Assembly (NCBI GenBank): GCA_045863555.1
Contig: BTUU01000025.1
Location: 1 to 64,000 of the forward strand
Length of the DNA: 64,000 nucleotides
Origin: JACRLV01 sp045863555
GTDB taxonomy: Bacteria; Planctomycetota; Phycisphaerae; UBA1845; Fen-1342
Direction: 5' to 3'
Part shown: piece by piece, positions 1 to 7,264 of the stretch
How positions within the stretch are numbered: position 1 is the first letter of the stretch
How the letters are laid out: every line of letters begins with the position of its first letter
The notes under the pieces: model-generated
Told to the model about the DNA's origin: nothing
Database searches by the model: none
What the model saw: only the letters and a program-made list of their open reading frames with translations
Translations under genes and position numbers: made by a program

Positions 1-2
1 TG

Positions 3-392
3 AACTACCGGACGCATCCGGACTGGGACAAGCGGGTGCTCGAGCTGACGGGCGGCGAGGGCGTGGACCTGACGGTGGAGACGGGCGGCGCGGGGACGCT
101 CGAGAAATCGCTCAAGGCGACGCGGGCGGGCGGGATCGTCAGTCTGCTCGGAGCCCTGACGGGGCTCAAGGCGGAGATCACGACGGGCACGATCCTGATG
201 AAGCGGCTGCGCGTGGCGGGGATCATGGTGGATTCGCGGGCGTCGCTGGAAGGGATGATCGCGTTCCTCGAGCGGAATTCGGAGATCGAGCCGGTGATCG
301 ATCGGACATTTGCGTTCGGCGAGCTACGCGAAGCCCTGGAATGGATGGATTCGGCGCGGCACCTGGGGAAGATCACGCTGACACGCGGTTGA
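3..392 (+). CDS. Zinc-type (MDR) alcohol dehydrogenase, C-terminal part
   Basis: Partial gene: the frame is open from the first bases of the window and stops with TGA at 390-392, so the N-terminal catalytic half lies upstream. The 129 visible residues match the end of a medium-chain dehydrogenase/reductase. They show a 'LTGGEGVD' stretch, a 'VETGG' strand end, a 'GGIVSLLGALTG' strand-turn of the Rossmann domain, and the closing 'EALEWMDSARHLGKITLTRG' segment typical of zinc-dependent alcohol dehydrogenase and quinone-oxidoreductase-like proteins. The likely role is NAD(P)-dependent oxidation of an alcohol or reduction of an enone. The substrate cannot be read from this fragment. The next gene starts 24 bases downstream on the same strand, so co-transcription is possible. 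Confidence 0.85.
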   Translation, partial: NYRTHPDWDKRVLELTGGEGVDLTVETGGAGTLEKSLKATRAGGIVSLLGALTGLKAEITTGTILMKRLRVAGIMVDSRASLEGMIAFLERNSEIEPVIDRTFAFGELREALEWMDSARHLGKITLTRG

Positions 393-416
393 TTGTCGGG
401 GGAGTAGAATCTCGGG

Positions 417-1256
417 ATGAATTCATCGGCGTCGTCGATGTCGAGTCCGGCGAATCGCGAGGCTGCGCCTCCGGCGTGGGATGATGCGCTGCTGCGCGAC
501 CCGCACGCCGCCCCCGACAAGGCGGCGCGGGTCGAGGCGATGTTCGACGCGATCGCGCCGACGTATGAGCGGGTAAACGCGGTCGCGAGCCTGGGACAGG
601 ATGCACACTGGCGAACCGTGGCGATCGCGGCCGCGGCGGTCCGACCGGGGGATGTCGTGCTCGACGTCTGCTGCGGCACCGGGGATATGCTGCGGCTCTT
701 CGCGGGCCTCCCCGAGCAGCCGAGCCGCGTGATCGGGCTCGATTTTTCGGCGGGGATGCTGACGGCGGGTCGGTATGACGGGCAATCCGCCCCGGGTAAA
801 CCGACGGCCGGGGGGCGAAGCGACGCGACAGCAGCGCCGATCCAGCTCCTGCGGGGCGATGCCCAGCGGCTGCCGCTCCGCGATGCGAGCGTTGACGTCG
901 TGAGCTGCGCCTTCGGCGTGCGGAATTTCCAGCAGCTCGACCGGGGACTGGCCGAGATGCATCGGGTGCTGCGGCCGGGCGGGCGCGTGGTGATCCTCGA
1001 ATTCGCCCCGCCGGCCAGCGCGCTCGTGCGTTTCGGGTATCGCCTGTACACGGAGCGAATCCTGCCACTTCTGGGCCGGCTGATCAGCCGCGATCGCGTG
1101 GGAGCGTACAAGTACCTGCCGCACTCGATCCGGACATTCGAGACGACGGCGGGCATGACGGCGCGGCTTCGCGGCGTCGGCTTTGGCGACGTGACGGTGA
1201 AGACGATGAACTTGGGGACGGTGGCGGTGTACAGAGGGGTGAAAGGTGACAAGTGA
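417..1256 (+). CDS. ubiE: Demethylmenaquinone/ubiquinone methyltransferase UbiE/MenG
   Basis: A 279-residue class I SAM methyltransferase of the UbiE/MenG family, which methylates the quinone ring in the last step of menaquinone (or a late step of ubiquinone) synthesis. Family marks are 'MFDAIAPTYERVN' (about 42-54), the SAM-binding motif 'LDVCCGTGD' (about 82-90), 'AFGVRNF', 'LRPGGRVVILEF' and 'YKYLPHSI'. The N-terminus has about 35 extra low-complexity residues before the conserved core, and about 20 residues are inserted after 'GLDFSAGML'. The last codons (GVKGDK) are read from the left arm of a long GTGAAAG-type inverted repeat that runs past the stop, so the true ancestral C-terminus may have been shorter. 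In an organism with Nap-type respiration the menaquinone role is more likely than ubiquinone. Confidence 0.93.
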   Translation: MNSSASSMSSPANREAAPPAWDDALLRDPHAAPDKAARVEAMFDAIAPTYERVNAVASLGQDAHWRTVAIAAAAVRPGDVVLDVCCGTGDMLRLFAGLPEQPSRVIGLDFSAGMLTAGRYDGQSAPGKPTAGGRSDATAAPIQLLRGDAQRLPLRDASVDVVSCAFGVRNFQQLDRGLAEMHRVLRPGGRVVILEFAPPASALVRFGYRLYTERILPLLGRLISRDRVGAYKYLPHSIRTFETTAGMTARLRGVGFGDVTVKTMNLGTVAVYRGVKGDK

Positions 1257-1328
1257 AAGGTGAAAGGGAAGAGGCAGGCGGTTTCGTCCTTGTCTTTCAC
1301 GTTTCACCTTTCACTTTTCACTTTTCAC
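1239..1328. repeat. 29-bp imperfect inverted repeat of GTGAAAG-like units
   Basis: Left arm 1239-1267 and right arm 1300-1328 are complementary at 26 of 29 positions around a 32-base loop. Each arm is itself a short tandem array of 7-base GTGAAAR-like units. The left arm overlaps the final codons of ubiE and the right arm lies in the gap before the next gene. It could form a strong transcript hairpin at the end of ubiE, but no T-run follows, so a terminator role is not certain. The heptamer composition resembles a simple dispersed repeat rather than a gene-specific element. Confidence 0.75.
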
Positions 1329-1366
1329 GTTTGACCTGATCGCATTCCGATGCGAGGAGAACGGAT

Positions 1367-1714
1367 ATGGATGCTCCGACCGGCGTGATTCAGTACGACG
1401 ATTTTGCGAAGCTGGACCTGCGCGTGGCGACGATCGTGGAAGCGGCGCCGCACCCGAACGCGGACAAGCTGCTGGTGCTCCAGGTGGACGTCGGGGGGCT
1501 CGGCAAGCGGCAGATCGTCGCTGGCATCCGGGCGTATTACGCGCCGGAGGCGCTGGTCGGCCGGCAGGTCATCGTGGTGGCGAACCTCGCGCCGCGGGCG
1601 ATGCGCGGGCTGGAGAGCCAGGGAATGCTACTGGCGGCCAGCGATGAGGCCCGGACGCAGGTGATCTTCGTGACGCCGGAGAAGGCGATCGGGGCGGGGG
1701 CGAAGGTGTCGTAG
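1367..1714 (+). CDS. Free-standing tRNA-binding domain protein (MetG C-terminal/CsaA-like)
   Basis: A 115-residue single OB-fold protein of the Arc1p/EMAP-II type tRNA-binding domain, the module usually found at the C-terminus of methionyl-tRNA synthetase. Characteristic stretches are 'DFAKLDLRVATIVEAAPHPNADKLLVLQVD', split here as 'FAKLDLRV' and 'HPNADKLLVLQVD', then 'RQIVAGI', 'LVGRQVIVVANL' and 'RGLESQGMLLAA'. It begins with ATG after a clear GAGGAG site 8 bases upstream. It is either the beta subunit of a split MetG, binding tRNA for a synthetase encoded elsewhere, or a CsaA-like tRNA-binding chaperone. Its start 'IQYDDFAKLDLRV' fits the MetG tail better. No synthetase core lies nearby. 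Confidence 0.88.
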   Translation: MDAPTGVIQYDDFAKLDLRVATIVEAAPHPNADKLLVLQVDVGGLGKRQIVAGIRAYYAPEALVGRQVIVVANLAPRAMRGLESQGMLLAASDEARTQVIFVTPEKAIGAGAKVS

Positions 1715-1748
1715 CGTGGTATCTCGCCGGTCCGTCGCACGAGGCGGT

Positions 1749-2096
1749 TCACGCGCGACGATCGAGTTCCCACGCCAGCGGCTGAAGGATCAAGGTCGGG
1801 TCATGGCCGCTTGCAGCTCCGATCATGGCTGCGAACAGAGACTCGTCGTCGTACCCCGCGTTTCCGGAAGTGATCTGTTTCAAGTGATTTGAGAGCCGGT
1901 GGTGCAGTTCGTTGACGGCACTGAACAGTGAAAATGCACCGGGGTCGCGCGCTTCCAACTCCTGATACTCACCACGTGCGCGCACGGTGATGTGGCCGTA
2001 AAGAGCCGCGAGAAACTGAAGTCGCTCGTTTGGATTCAGCGACGTGTAGATCCTCAGAGTACTCGCTCGGATTTCCTCTGCTCTTTTGTCGTCCAT
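1749..2096 (-). CDS. Hypothetical protein (115 aa, helical)
   Basis: I do not recognise this family. The 115-residue product has no signal peptide, cysteines or membrane segments and looks mainly alpha-helical, with 'EEIRASTLRIYTSLNPNERLQFLAALYGHITVRARGEY' (shown as separate helices) followed by an acidic and hydrophobic tail. It lies 18 bases downstream of dprA on the same strand and is probably the last gene of the dprA transcript. The ATG at 2096 is the only sensible start. A similar small protein in planctomycete genomes may be annotated as hypothetical. No function is proposed. Confidence 0.6.
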   Translation of the reverse strand: MDDKRAEEIRASTLRIYTSLNPNERLQFLAALYGHITVRARGEYQELEARDPGAFSLFSAVNELHHRLSNHLKQITSGNAGYDDESLFAAMIGAASGHDPTLILQPLAWELDRRA

Positions 2097-2114
2097 TTCA
2101 TTCCCCTGATGGTC

Positions 2115-3296
2115 CTATGCCCGCCCCACCCGCACGATCTGCTGGCCCGGGAGCCGCCGGACCAGTCCTTTGAGTTCCAGCGACGTCACGGCCGCGAGTG
2201 CCTCGCCCGGTGGGATGGGCACGAGCTGGAGCGCGAATTCCTGGAGCATCGGGTCGTAACTCAGGGCTTCGAGAACGGCGGATTCCGCCGGTGAGAGAGG
2301 TCCGAGGAGGCGTGAGTCGCCCACGACGGAGGAGCCGCCGCCACCGCGTCCTTTAGCGGCCGCGGAATTCGCTGGGTCGAATGAGAGCGTGCCCTGCCCT
2401 ACCAACCTCGCGGCGACGTCCGGGAACTCGACCAGGACATCTTCGAGCGACGCGATCAGCTTCGCGCCGTCCTGGATGAGCTTGTTCGTGCCGATCGCCG
2501 TCGCCTCCTGCAACCGGCCGGGGACGGCGAAGACTTCGCGGTTGTACTCCATCGCGAGCCGGGCGGTGGCGAGCGCGCCGCTGCGGGCCGGAGCTTCGAC
2601 GACGATCGTACCCAGCGACATGCCTGCGATGATGCGGTTACGCGGCAGGAAATTGCCCCGCCGCACCACCGTGGCCATCGGCAGTTCGCTCAGCAGCGCC
2701 CCGTGCTCAATCAGCTTCTCCGCGAGGGCCGTGTTCTCGGGCGGATAGATCTCATTCAGCCCATTGCCCATGACCGCGATGGACCGACCGCCTGCATCGA
2801 CCGCGCCGTGGTGGGCGAACGCGTCGATCCCGCGGGCCAGGCCGCTGATGACCGTGAATCCCGCGCCGGCCAGCAGTTCGCCGAACCGGCGGGCCTGCTC
2901 GCTGCCGTAGATCGAGCAGCGGCGCGTGCCGACGACGGCGATCGCGATCGCATCCGTCTCGCGCAGCTCGCCCTTGACCCAGAGCGCGATCGGCGGATCG
3001 GGGACTTCGCGGAGCCCGGCCGGATAGTCGGGGTCGGCGCGGGCGACGATCCGGACACCCTTGGCCGCGCAGGCGTCCAGCTCGTTTTCGATCCGGATCT
3101 GCGTGGCGGTGCGGAGGATGCGCTCCGCGCCGTCGCGGCTGATGCCCTTCACGACCTGCATCTCGGCCGCCGTCGCGCCGAGCGCAGCCTCGGCGGTGCC
3201 GAACTGGACGAGCAAGCGGCTGAAGATGAGCGGCCCGACGCCGTCGGTGAGCGCCCAGCGGAGATGAGCCCGGCCGGTCTCGGTGATCGTGGTCAC
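2115..3296 (-). CDS. dprA: DNA-processing protein DprA
   Basis: A 393-residue DprA/Smf protein, the cytoplasmic loader of RecA onto incoming single-stranded DNA during natural transformation. An N-terminal helix-hairpin-helix/SAM-like part (about 1-70) is followed by the extended Rossmann domain with 'VVGTRRCSIYGSEQARRF', 'VISGLARGIDAFAHHGA', 'GNGLNEIYPPEN', 'FLPRNRIIAGMS' and 'GALATARLAMEYNREVFAVPG'. A C-terminal winged-helix-like segment (about 325-393) completes the long form. Translation starts with GTG at 3296, overlapping the stop of the upstream gene by 4 bases (GTGA), which indicates coupled translation. No other competence genes lie in the window. Confidence 0.95.
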   Translation of the reverse strand: MTTITETGRAHLRWALTDGVGPLIFSRLLVQFGTAEAALGATAAEMQVVKGISRDGAERILRTATQIRIENELDACAAKGVRIVARADPDYPAGLREVPDPPIALWVKGELRETDAIAIAVVGTRRCSIYGSEQARRFGELLAGAGFTVISGLARGIDAFAHHGAVDAGGRSIAVMGNGLNEIYPPENTALAEKLIEHGALLSELPMATVVRRGNFLPRNRIIAGMSLGTIVVEAPARSGALATARLAMEYNREVFAVPGRLQEATAIGTNKLIQDGAKLIASLEDVLVEFPDVAARLVGQGTLSFDPANSAAAKGRGGGGSSVVGDSRLLGPLSPAESAVLEALSYDPMLQEFALQLVPIPPGEALAAVTSLELKGLVRRLPGQQIVRVGRA

Positions 3297-4228
3297 GCGG
3301 TCCTCCCGTCGGGCGCGAGCGCGGCCAGCAGGGCCTCGTCACCGCGGCGGACCTGGTCGACGACCGCGGCGAGGTCGCGCGGGCGGATTCCGGGCATCGA
3401 GGCGATTTCGAGGCGGTCGACGCAGACGGCGAGGGCGTCGCGCCACGCGTGTGCGGCGGGGCGCCTCAGACCGCTGGTCGCGAGACGGTCGCTCAGCCAC
3501 GTCAGGAGGCAGCGGCGCCGCTCGCGAATCGAGACGAGGACCGCAGCGGCGGCGGGATCGTCGGAGTCGGCGAGCCAGTCGCGCAGCGACTCGAACGCCA
3601 TTCGACCGGTTACCTGCGATTCCGCGCCAGACCAGCGGCCGGACCATTGCGCCTGCATGGCGACGGCGGCCAGGTCGAAGATGTGATCCGGGGCGAGCGG
3701 TGCGGCGTCGGCACGGATTTCCTCGACGATATAGACCTGGTGCGCGGGGCCGGTGAACGGGTCGACGTTTCCGCCCCGGCTCACGCCGCGAATCTCGCTC
3801 GCGTGCGCCGCCGGCAGCAGCACACCCCAGCGCGCCTTGTTCGGGGCCGGCCAGCCGTGCCAGGCGAGCGCGACCTGGCCGACTTCGAACGCGCGGCGGA
3901 TGAGCGGGACGTAGCTGTCGATGAAATGCTGCTCAAACTCGGCCGACGATTCGAGTCGCTGGGCGGCGCTGATCGGGTGCAGTTCGCGCAGCCGCACGCC
4001 GAACGCATCCGCCGCCGGGAGAAGCCGGCCGTCGCGGGCGAACTCGCCGCGTGCGCCGGGCGACTGCTCCCGGTCGAAGTGCACGAGCGTCCCGAGGCCG
4101 AGCGCGACGAGGAGCGCTTCGTACGCCGCGCCGAAATCGCGCGGCGCGAGCAGAGATTGCAGGGCGCAGGCGAGCGATTCGCCGGGCGGGTCACGGTCGA
4201 TCCAGCGCAAGTCCTTCATAGATCGCAT
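3293..4228 (-). CDS. Hypothetical protein translationally coupled to dprA
   Basis: A 311-residue soluble protein I cannot place in a named family. The N-terminal two thirds contain 'RDFGAAYEALLVALGLG', 'HFDREQSPGARGEF' and 'GQVALAWHGWPAPNKARWGVLLPA'. The 'ALAWHGWP...WGVL' pattern resembles proteins with a papain-like or BtrH-like fold, but that is only a guess. The C-terminal third is helical and Arg/Ala-rich. Two starts are possible, ATG at 4228 and ATG at 4219, and neither has a strong ribosome site. The stop overlaps the dprA start by 4 bases, so the two products are probably made together. Confidence 0.7.
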   Translation of the reverse strand: MRSMKDLRWIDRDPPGESLACALQSLLAPRDFGAAYEALLVALGLGTLVHFDREQSPGARGEFARDGRLLPAADAFGVRLRELHPISAAQRLESSAEFEQHFIDSYVPLIRRAFEVGQVALAWHGWPAPNKARWGVLLPAAHASEIRGVSRGGNVDPFTGPAHQVYIVEEIRADAAPLAPDHIFDLAAVAMQAQWSGRWSGAESQVTGRMAFESLRDWLADSDDPAAAAVLVSIRERRRCLLTWLSDRLATSGLRRPAAHAWRDALAVCVDRLEIASMPGIRPRDLAAVVDQVRRGDEALLAALAPDGRTA

Positions 4229-4344
4229 TGTAGGGTTGGATCGCGCGGCGGGTGAATGCCCGGCGGACCCGCGGCACGGACCTTGCTCATGGGACGTCGG
4301 AGGCGCTTACTTGACCGCGGCGCTGCACGCACCGGAGGCTGCTG

Positions 4345-4632
4345 ATGGCTTATTCACGGATGATTCGCTTTCTTTCGACGACTCGGACACTCCGCCGGCG
4401 GTTCGCGCTGCTCGCGCTGGCCGTGCTGCCGCTCGGCGCGGCCGGCTGCAACGAGGATGAGGCCTGGGATGCGTTCCGGTCGGGCGCGTCCGACCAGCTT
4501 CAGGCGGGGGTTGAGTCGATCGTGCTGGGTGTGGTGAATGGGGCGTTCAGCGCTTGGGATCTTCAGAACGGCGACGCCGGGAGCGCGAACACGAGCGGGG
4601 CGTCGGCAGGGTCCGCATCCAGAACACCCTGA
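4345..4632 (+). CDS. Small lipoprotein of unknown function
   Basis: A 95-residue predicted lipoprotein. After a basic N-terminus and a hydrophobic stretch 'FALLALAVLPLGAAGC' the lipobox LGAAGC places the lipidated cysteine at about residue 35. The mature part is short: 'DAFRSGASDQLQAGVESIVLGVVNGAFSAW' suggests one amphipathic helix, followed by a Gly/Ser/Ala tail. ATG 4345 has GGAGG 7 bases upstream. No function can be assigned. The next gene, also exported, starts about 80 bases downstream, so the two may share a promoter. Confidence 0.65.
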   Translation: MAYSRMIRFLSTTRTLRRRFALLALAVLPLGAAGCNEDEAWDAFRSGASDQLQAGVESIVLGVVNGAFSAWDLQNGDAGSANTSGASAGSASRTP

Positions 4633-4713
4633 ATTCGGCGGGAATCCCCCCTGCCGGCCCGCTATACTGGGTCGATCGGCCCGTTGCCGATCGCGGGCCG
4701 GAGGAGGACCCCC

Positions 4714-5397
4714 ATGATTCGTGCGTTATCAGCCGTCGCCCCGGTGCTGGTCGCGGTGCTGGCGGCCGCGGACGAAGTGACGTGGAATTACGACATCAGC
4801 ACGCGCGGCCAGGATGTCGTCTGGACGTCGCCGACGGTCGTCGATCCGACGGTTCCCGAATACGACGCGGACTACGCGATCTCCAGTGTATACGCGACGG
4901 TCCAGTACTTGATTTTCCCCGAGACGACGATCGATGTGACCTCGCAGATCCCGCCGGAGTATCTCAGTGGTTCGGGAATGTTCTACGGTCCCCCGCCGCT
5001 GACGATCTTCGATCAGACGTTCGAATTTCCGCCGCCGCCCGACCCGGTCGCCGTCTCCGCGACGCTCAATCTGTCGGTGCTCGGCGACGGCCATGGCCAG
5101 CTCACCGCGACCGACATCACGCTGGGCACGTACCGGGTGAATCTTCCTCCCTTCGGCACGGTGACCGTCAACATCCGCGGGATTCGCGTCGTCGGGTCGG
5201 TCGTCATCCGAGCGATCTACCCCGGCGATCTGGACCGCGACTCGGACGTCGACATCAGCGACCTGGCGCTGTTTCTCGCGTCCTTCGGCGCGTGCGCGGC
5301 TGATCCGCTGTACAACTACGCCGCCGACCTCGATGGAAACGGCTGCATCAACATCAGTGACCTGGCGCTGTTTCTGTCGAATTTCGGGCGGGGATAA
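4714..5397 (+). CDS. Secreted protein with C-terminal dockerin-type repeats
   Basis: A 227-residue exported protein. The start is ATG 4714, preceded by GAGGAGG 7 bases upstream, and it gives a clean signal peptide 'MIRALSAVAPVLVAVLAAADE'. An upstream in-frame start at 4684 would bury the signal. The body is beta-rich ('VAVSATLNLSVLGDG', 'GTVTVNIRGIRVVGSVVIR'). The C-terminus carries two calcium-binding dockerin type I-like repeats, 'DLDRDSDVDISDLALFLASF' and 'DLDGNGCINISDLALFLSNF'. In planctomycetes such repeats are common on extracellular proteins and do not imply a cellulosome. No cohesin is visible in the window. The biological role is unknown. Confidence 0.82.
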   Translation: MIRALSAVAPVLVAVLAAADEVTWNYDISTRGQDVVWTSPTVVDPTVPEYDADYAISSVYATVQYLIFPETTIDVTSQIPPEYLSGSGMFYGPPPLTIFDQTFEFPPPPDPVAVSATLNLSVLGDGHGQLTATDITLGTYRVNLPPFGTVTVNIRGIRVVGSVVIRAIYPGDLDRDSDVDISDLALFLASFGACAADPLYNYAADLDGNGCINISDLALFLSNFGRG

Positions 5398-5515
5398 CCG
5401 CGCTGCGCGGGGCGTGTCTGATCGTACGGGTGGAGCATCCGGACCTGGCGCAGGGAGGCGGGCCGGGGCGACGGCAGGGGCCGTCGGAGAGCCGTCAAGG
5501 GAGTGACCAAGCCTC

Positions 5516-6721
5516 GTGAGTGATGCACCGCAGGTTCAACCGCCGCTTCGAGCGCCGCCGCATCGGGACACGCGCCACATCCTGATCGTCTGCGGCCTGT
5601 ACGCGGCCGTGCTCGGCGGCGGCATCGGCATCGGCTGGCTCTTCCATGCCGGCTGCGCGGCCCGGCCGGAGCCGCGGACCATCATCGTTCACGATCCGGA
5701 AAAACGCTATCCGCTGGCGGCGGCGGAGGAGTTTCCCTGGACGGAGCAGCCCTACCCGGCGTTCCCGATTCCGCCCTACGCGCAGCATCTCAAGGGCGTC
5801 GTGGTCGTGCTCGATCCCGGCCACATCGGCCAATCTGAAAAAGGCCGCGGCGCCGACTGGAAACGCGGGCCGACGGGCCTGCGCGAGCAGGAGCCGAATC
5901 TCCGCGTGACCCAGCACCTGCGCGAGTTTCTGGCGGCGGCCGGGGCGCGCGTGATCCTGACGCGCGAGCGCGACATTCCCGGCACGCGGTCGGATGCGGA
6001 GGACCTGGCGGACCGGGCTCGGATCGCGAATGAAGCGCAGGCCGATTTGCTCGTATCCATCCATCACAATGCGGCGGATAACGCCGCCGCGAATTTCACG
6101 ACGGTCTACTTCCACTCCGACGCGAACGCCAGCCCGGCGAGCCTCGACGCCGCGCGGTATCTCGTCCAGGGCATCGGCGATGCGCTGCGGCTCGAGCGGC
6201 ACGTGCCTGACCCGATCCGGACGGACCTGACGCTCTACAAGAACGGTTTCGGCGTGCTGCGGCAGACGCGCGTGCCCGCGGTTCTGTGCGAATCGTCGTT
6301 TCACTCCAACGCCGAGGAGGAAGAACGGCTCCGCGATCCCGTCTACAACCGGCGCGAGGCGTACGGCATGTTTTTGGGGATCGCCCGCTGGGCGCAGATG
6401 GGGCTGCCGCGCGTGCAGCTCGTCTCGCCGGAAGACGGCTCGGCAGCGCGGGGCGATACGGTCGTGATCCAACTGGATGACGGGCTCACGCGGCGCGACG
6501 GCAAGGGTCCCGGGGCGACGAGAATCCTCCCGGCGTCGCTGCGGATCGAGCTGGATGGGCGGCCGCTTGCACGCGAATCGCTCGACCGGCCGCGCGGACG
6601 GCTGGCCGTGAAAATACCGCCCGATGCGCCGACGGGCGAAGTGACGCTCTTCGTCGACTTCGAGAACCTGTACGGCCAGCATGTGCTGCATCCGGTGATC
6701 GAGCTGAACATCGCGCGGTGA
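5516..6721 (+). CDS. N-acetylmuramoyl-L-alanine amidase (Amidase_3), membrane-anchored
   Basis: A 401-residue zinc amidase that cleaves the amide bond between muramic acid and the stem peptide of peptidoglycan. One membrane anchor lies at about 21-43 ('ILIVCGLYAAVLGGGIGIGW'). The Amidase_3 domain spans about 93-300. Zinc ligands are visible as His103 in 'LDPGH', Glu124 in 'REQEPNL' and His183 in 'SIHHNA', with the catalytic glutamate in 'VLCESSFHSN'. A C-terminal beta domain of about 85 residues follows ('VQLVSPEDGSAARGDTVVI...'). The start is GTG 5516, with a GGGAG site somewhat far upstream. It stands alone between exported and redox genes. Confidence 0.9.
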   Translation: MSDAPQVQPPLRAPPHRDTRHILIVCGLYAAVLGGGIGIGWLFHAGCAARPEPRTIIVHDPEKRYPLAAAEEFPWTEQPYPAFPIPPYAQHLKGVVVVLDPGHIGQSEKGRGADWKRGPTGLREQEPNLRVTQHLREFLAAAGARVILTRERDIPGTRSDAEDLADRARIANEAQADLLVSIHHNAADNAAANFTTVYFHSDANASPASLDAARYLVQGIGDALRLERHVPDPIRTDLTLYKNGFGVLRQTRVPAVLCESSFHSNAEEEERLRDPVYNRREAYGMFLGIARWAQMGLPRVQLVSPEDGSAARGDTVVIQLDDGLTRRDGKGPGATRILPASLRIELDGRPLARESLDRPRGRLAVKIPPDAPTGEVTLFVDFENLYGQHVLHPVIELNIAR

Positions 6722-6777
6722 GCCCGGCGCGCAGAGCGGACAGGCCTTGCGCGCGGGCATTTTTGCGCCGGCGGGGG

Positions 6778-7143
6778 CTATCCGATCTTCGCCGGTCCCC
6801 GATGGGCGCAGGCCGGTGTGTTGACGCATTCCGGATCCAGCATCAGGCGTTTTACCGGCTCGCCGCCGATCAGGTGTTTCACAACGATCTCGGCCGCGTC
6901 TTCCGGCTTCACGAATCCGTACCAGACCTGGTCCGGGTACACGACCACCGTCGCGCCGTGTTCGCACTGGTCCAGGCAGGCGGACTGGTTCGCCCGAATC
7001 CGCTTGTTCAGGCCGCGATTCTTGAGTTCGGTCCGCAGGGCGTCGCGGACGGCCTCGCCGCCGCGCGATGCGCAGCAGCCGCGCGGATGGCCGTCCGGCC
7101 GGGTGTTGCAGCAGATGAACAGGTGTCGCTCATACAGGGGCAT
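6778..7143 (-). CDS. Thioredoxin-like [2Fe-2S] ferredoxin
   Basis: A 121-residue single-domain [2Fe-2S] ferredoxin of the thioredoxin-like fold (COG3411 type). The N-terminal pair of cysteines sits in 'HLFICCNTRPDGHPRGCC' and the C-terminal ligand pair in 'SACLDQCEHG', with the typical 'ATVVVYPDQVWYGFVKPEDA' strand after it. The start ATG 7143 has GAGGAG 8 bases upstream, and a longer frame upstream lacks family similarity. It is a cytoplasmic electron carrier, partner unknown. It is divergent from the GTPase pair, and a 17-base perfect inverted repeat lies in the shared upstream region. Confidence 0.88.
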   Translation of the reverse strand: MPLYERHLFICCNTRPDGHPRGCCASRGGEAVRDALRTELKNRGLNKRIRANQSACLDQCEHGATVVVYPDQVWYGFVKPEDAAEIVVKHLIGGEPVKRLMLDPECVNTPACAHRGPAKIG

Positions 7144-7209
7144 CGGTGACTCCTCGCGCGGTCGGCGCTCACCGCCGGGCCCGCGGACGGATGATACCGT
7201 CGGGCACAC

Positions 7210-7226
7210 CGGCAAACTGTTTGCCG
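7210..7226. promoter_or_regulatory. 17-bp perfect inverted repeat, candidate operator
   Basis: Arms CGGCAAAC and GTTTGCCG flank a single T in the 121-base gap between the divergent ferredoxin (start 7143) and GTPase (start 7265) genes. The symmetry and position fit a binding site for a dimeric repressor acting on one or both promoters. No cognate regulator gene is adjacent and I see no second copy in this gap. Confidence 0.45.
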
Positions 7227-7264
7227 CTGTCGAAGGATGCGCCTTTCCGGCAGAATACCCTTCG

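Noticed and set aside
5..1307. Long minus-strand open frames opposite the dehydrogenase and ubiE
   Set aside because: They are arginine- and proline-rich shadows of conserved plus-strand genes, a usual effect in high-GC DNA.
4714..5397. Cellulosome interpretation of the dockerin repeats
   Set aside because: No cohesin or scaffoldin is present, and planctomycetes use these repeats widely on other secreted proteins.
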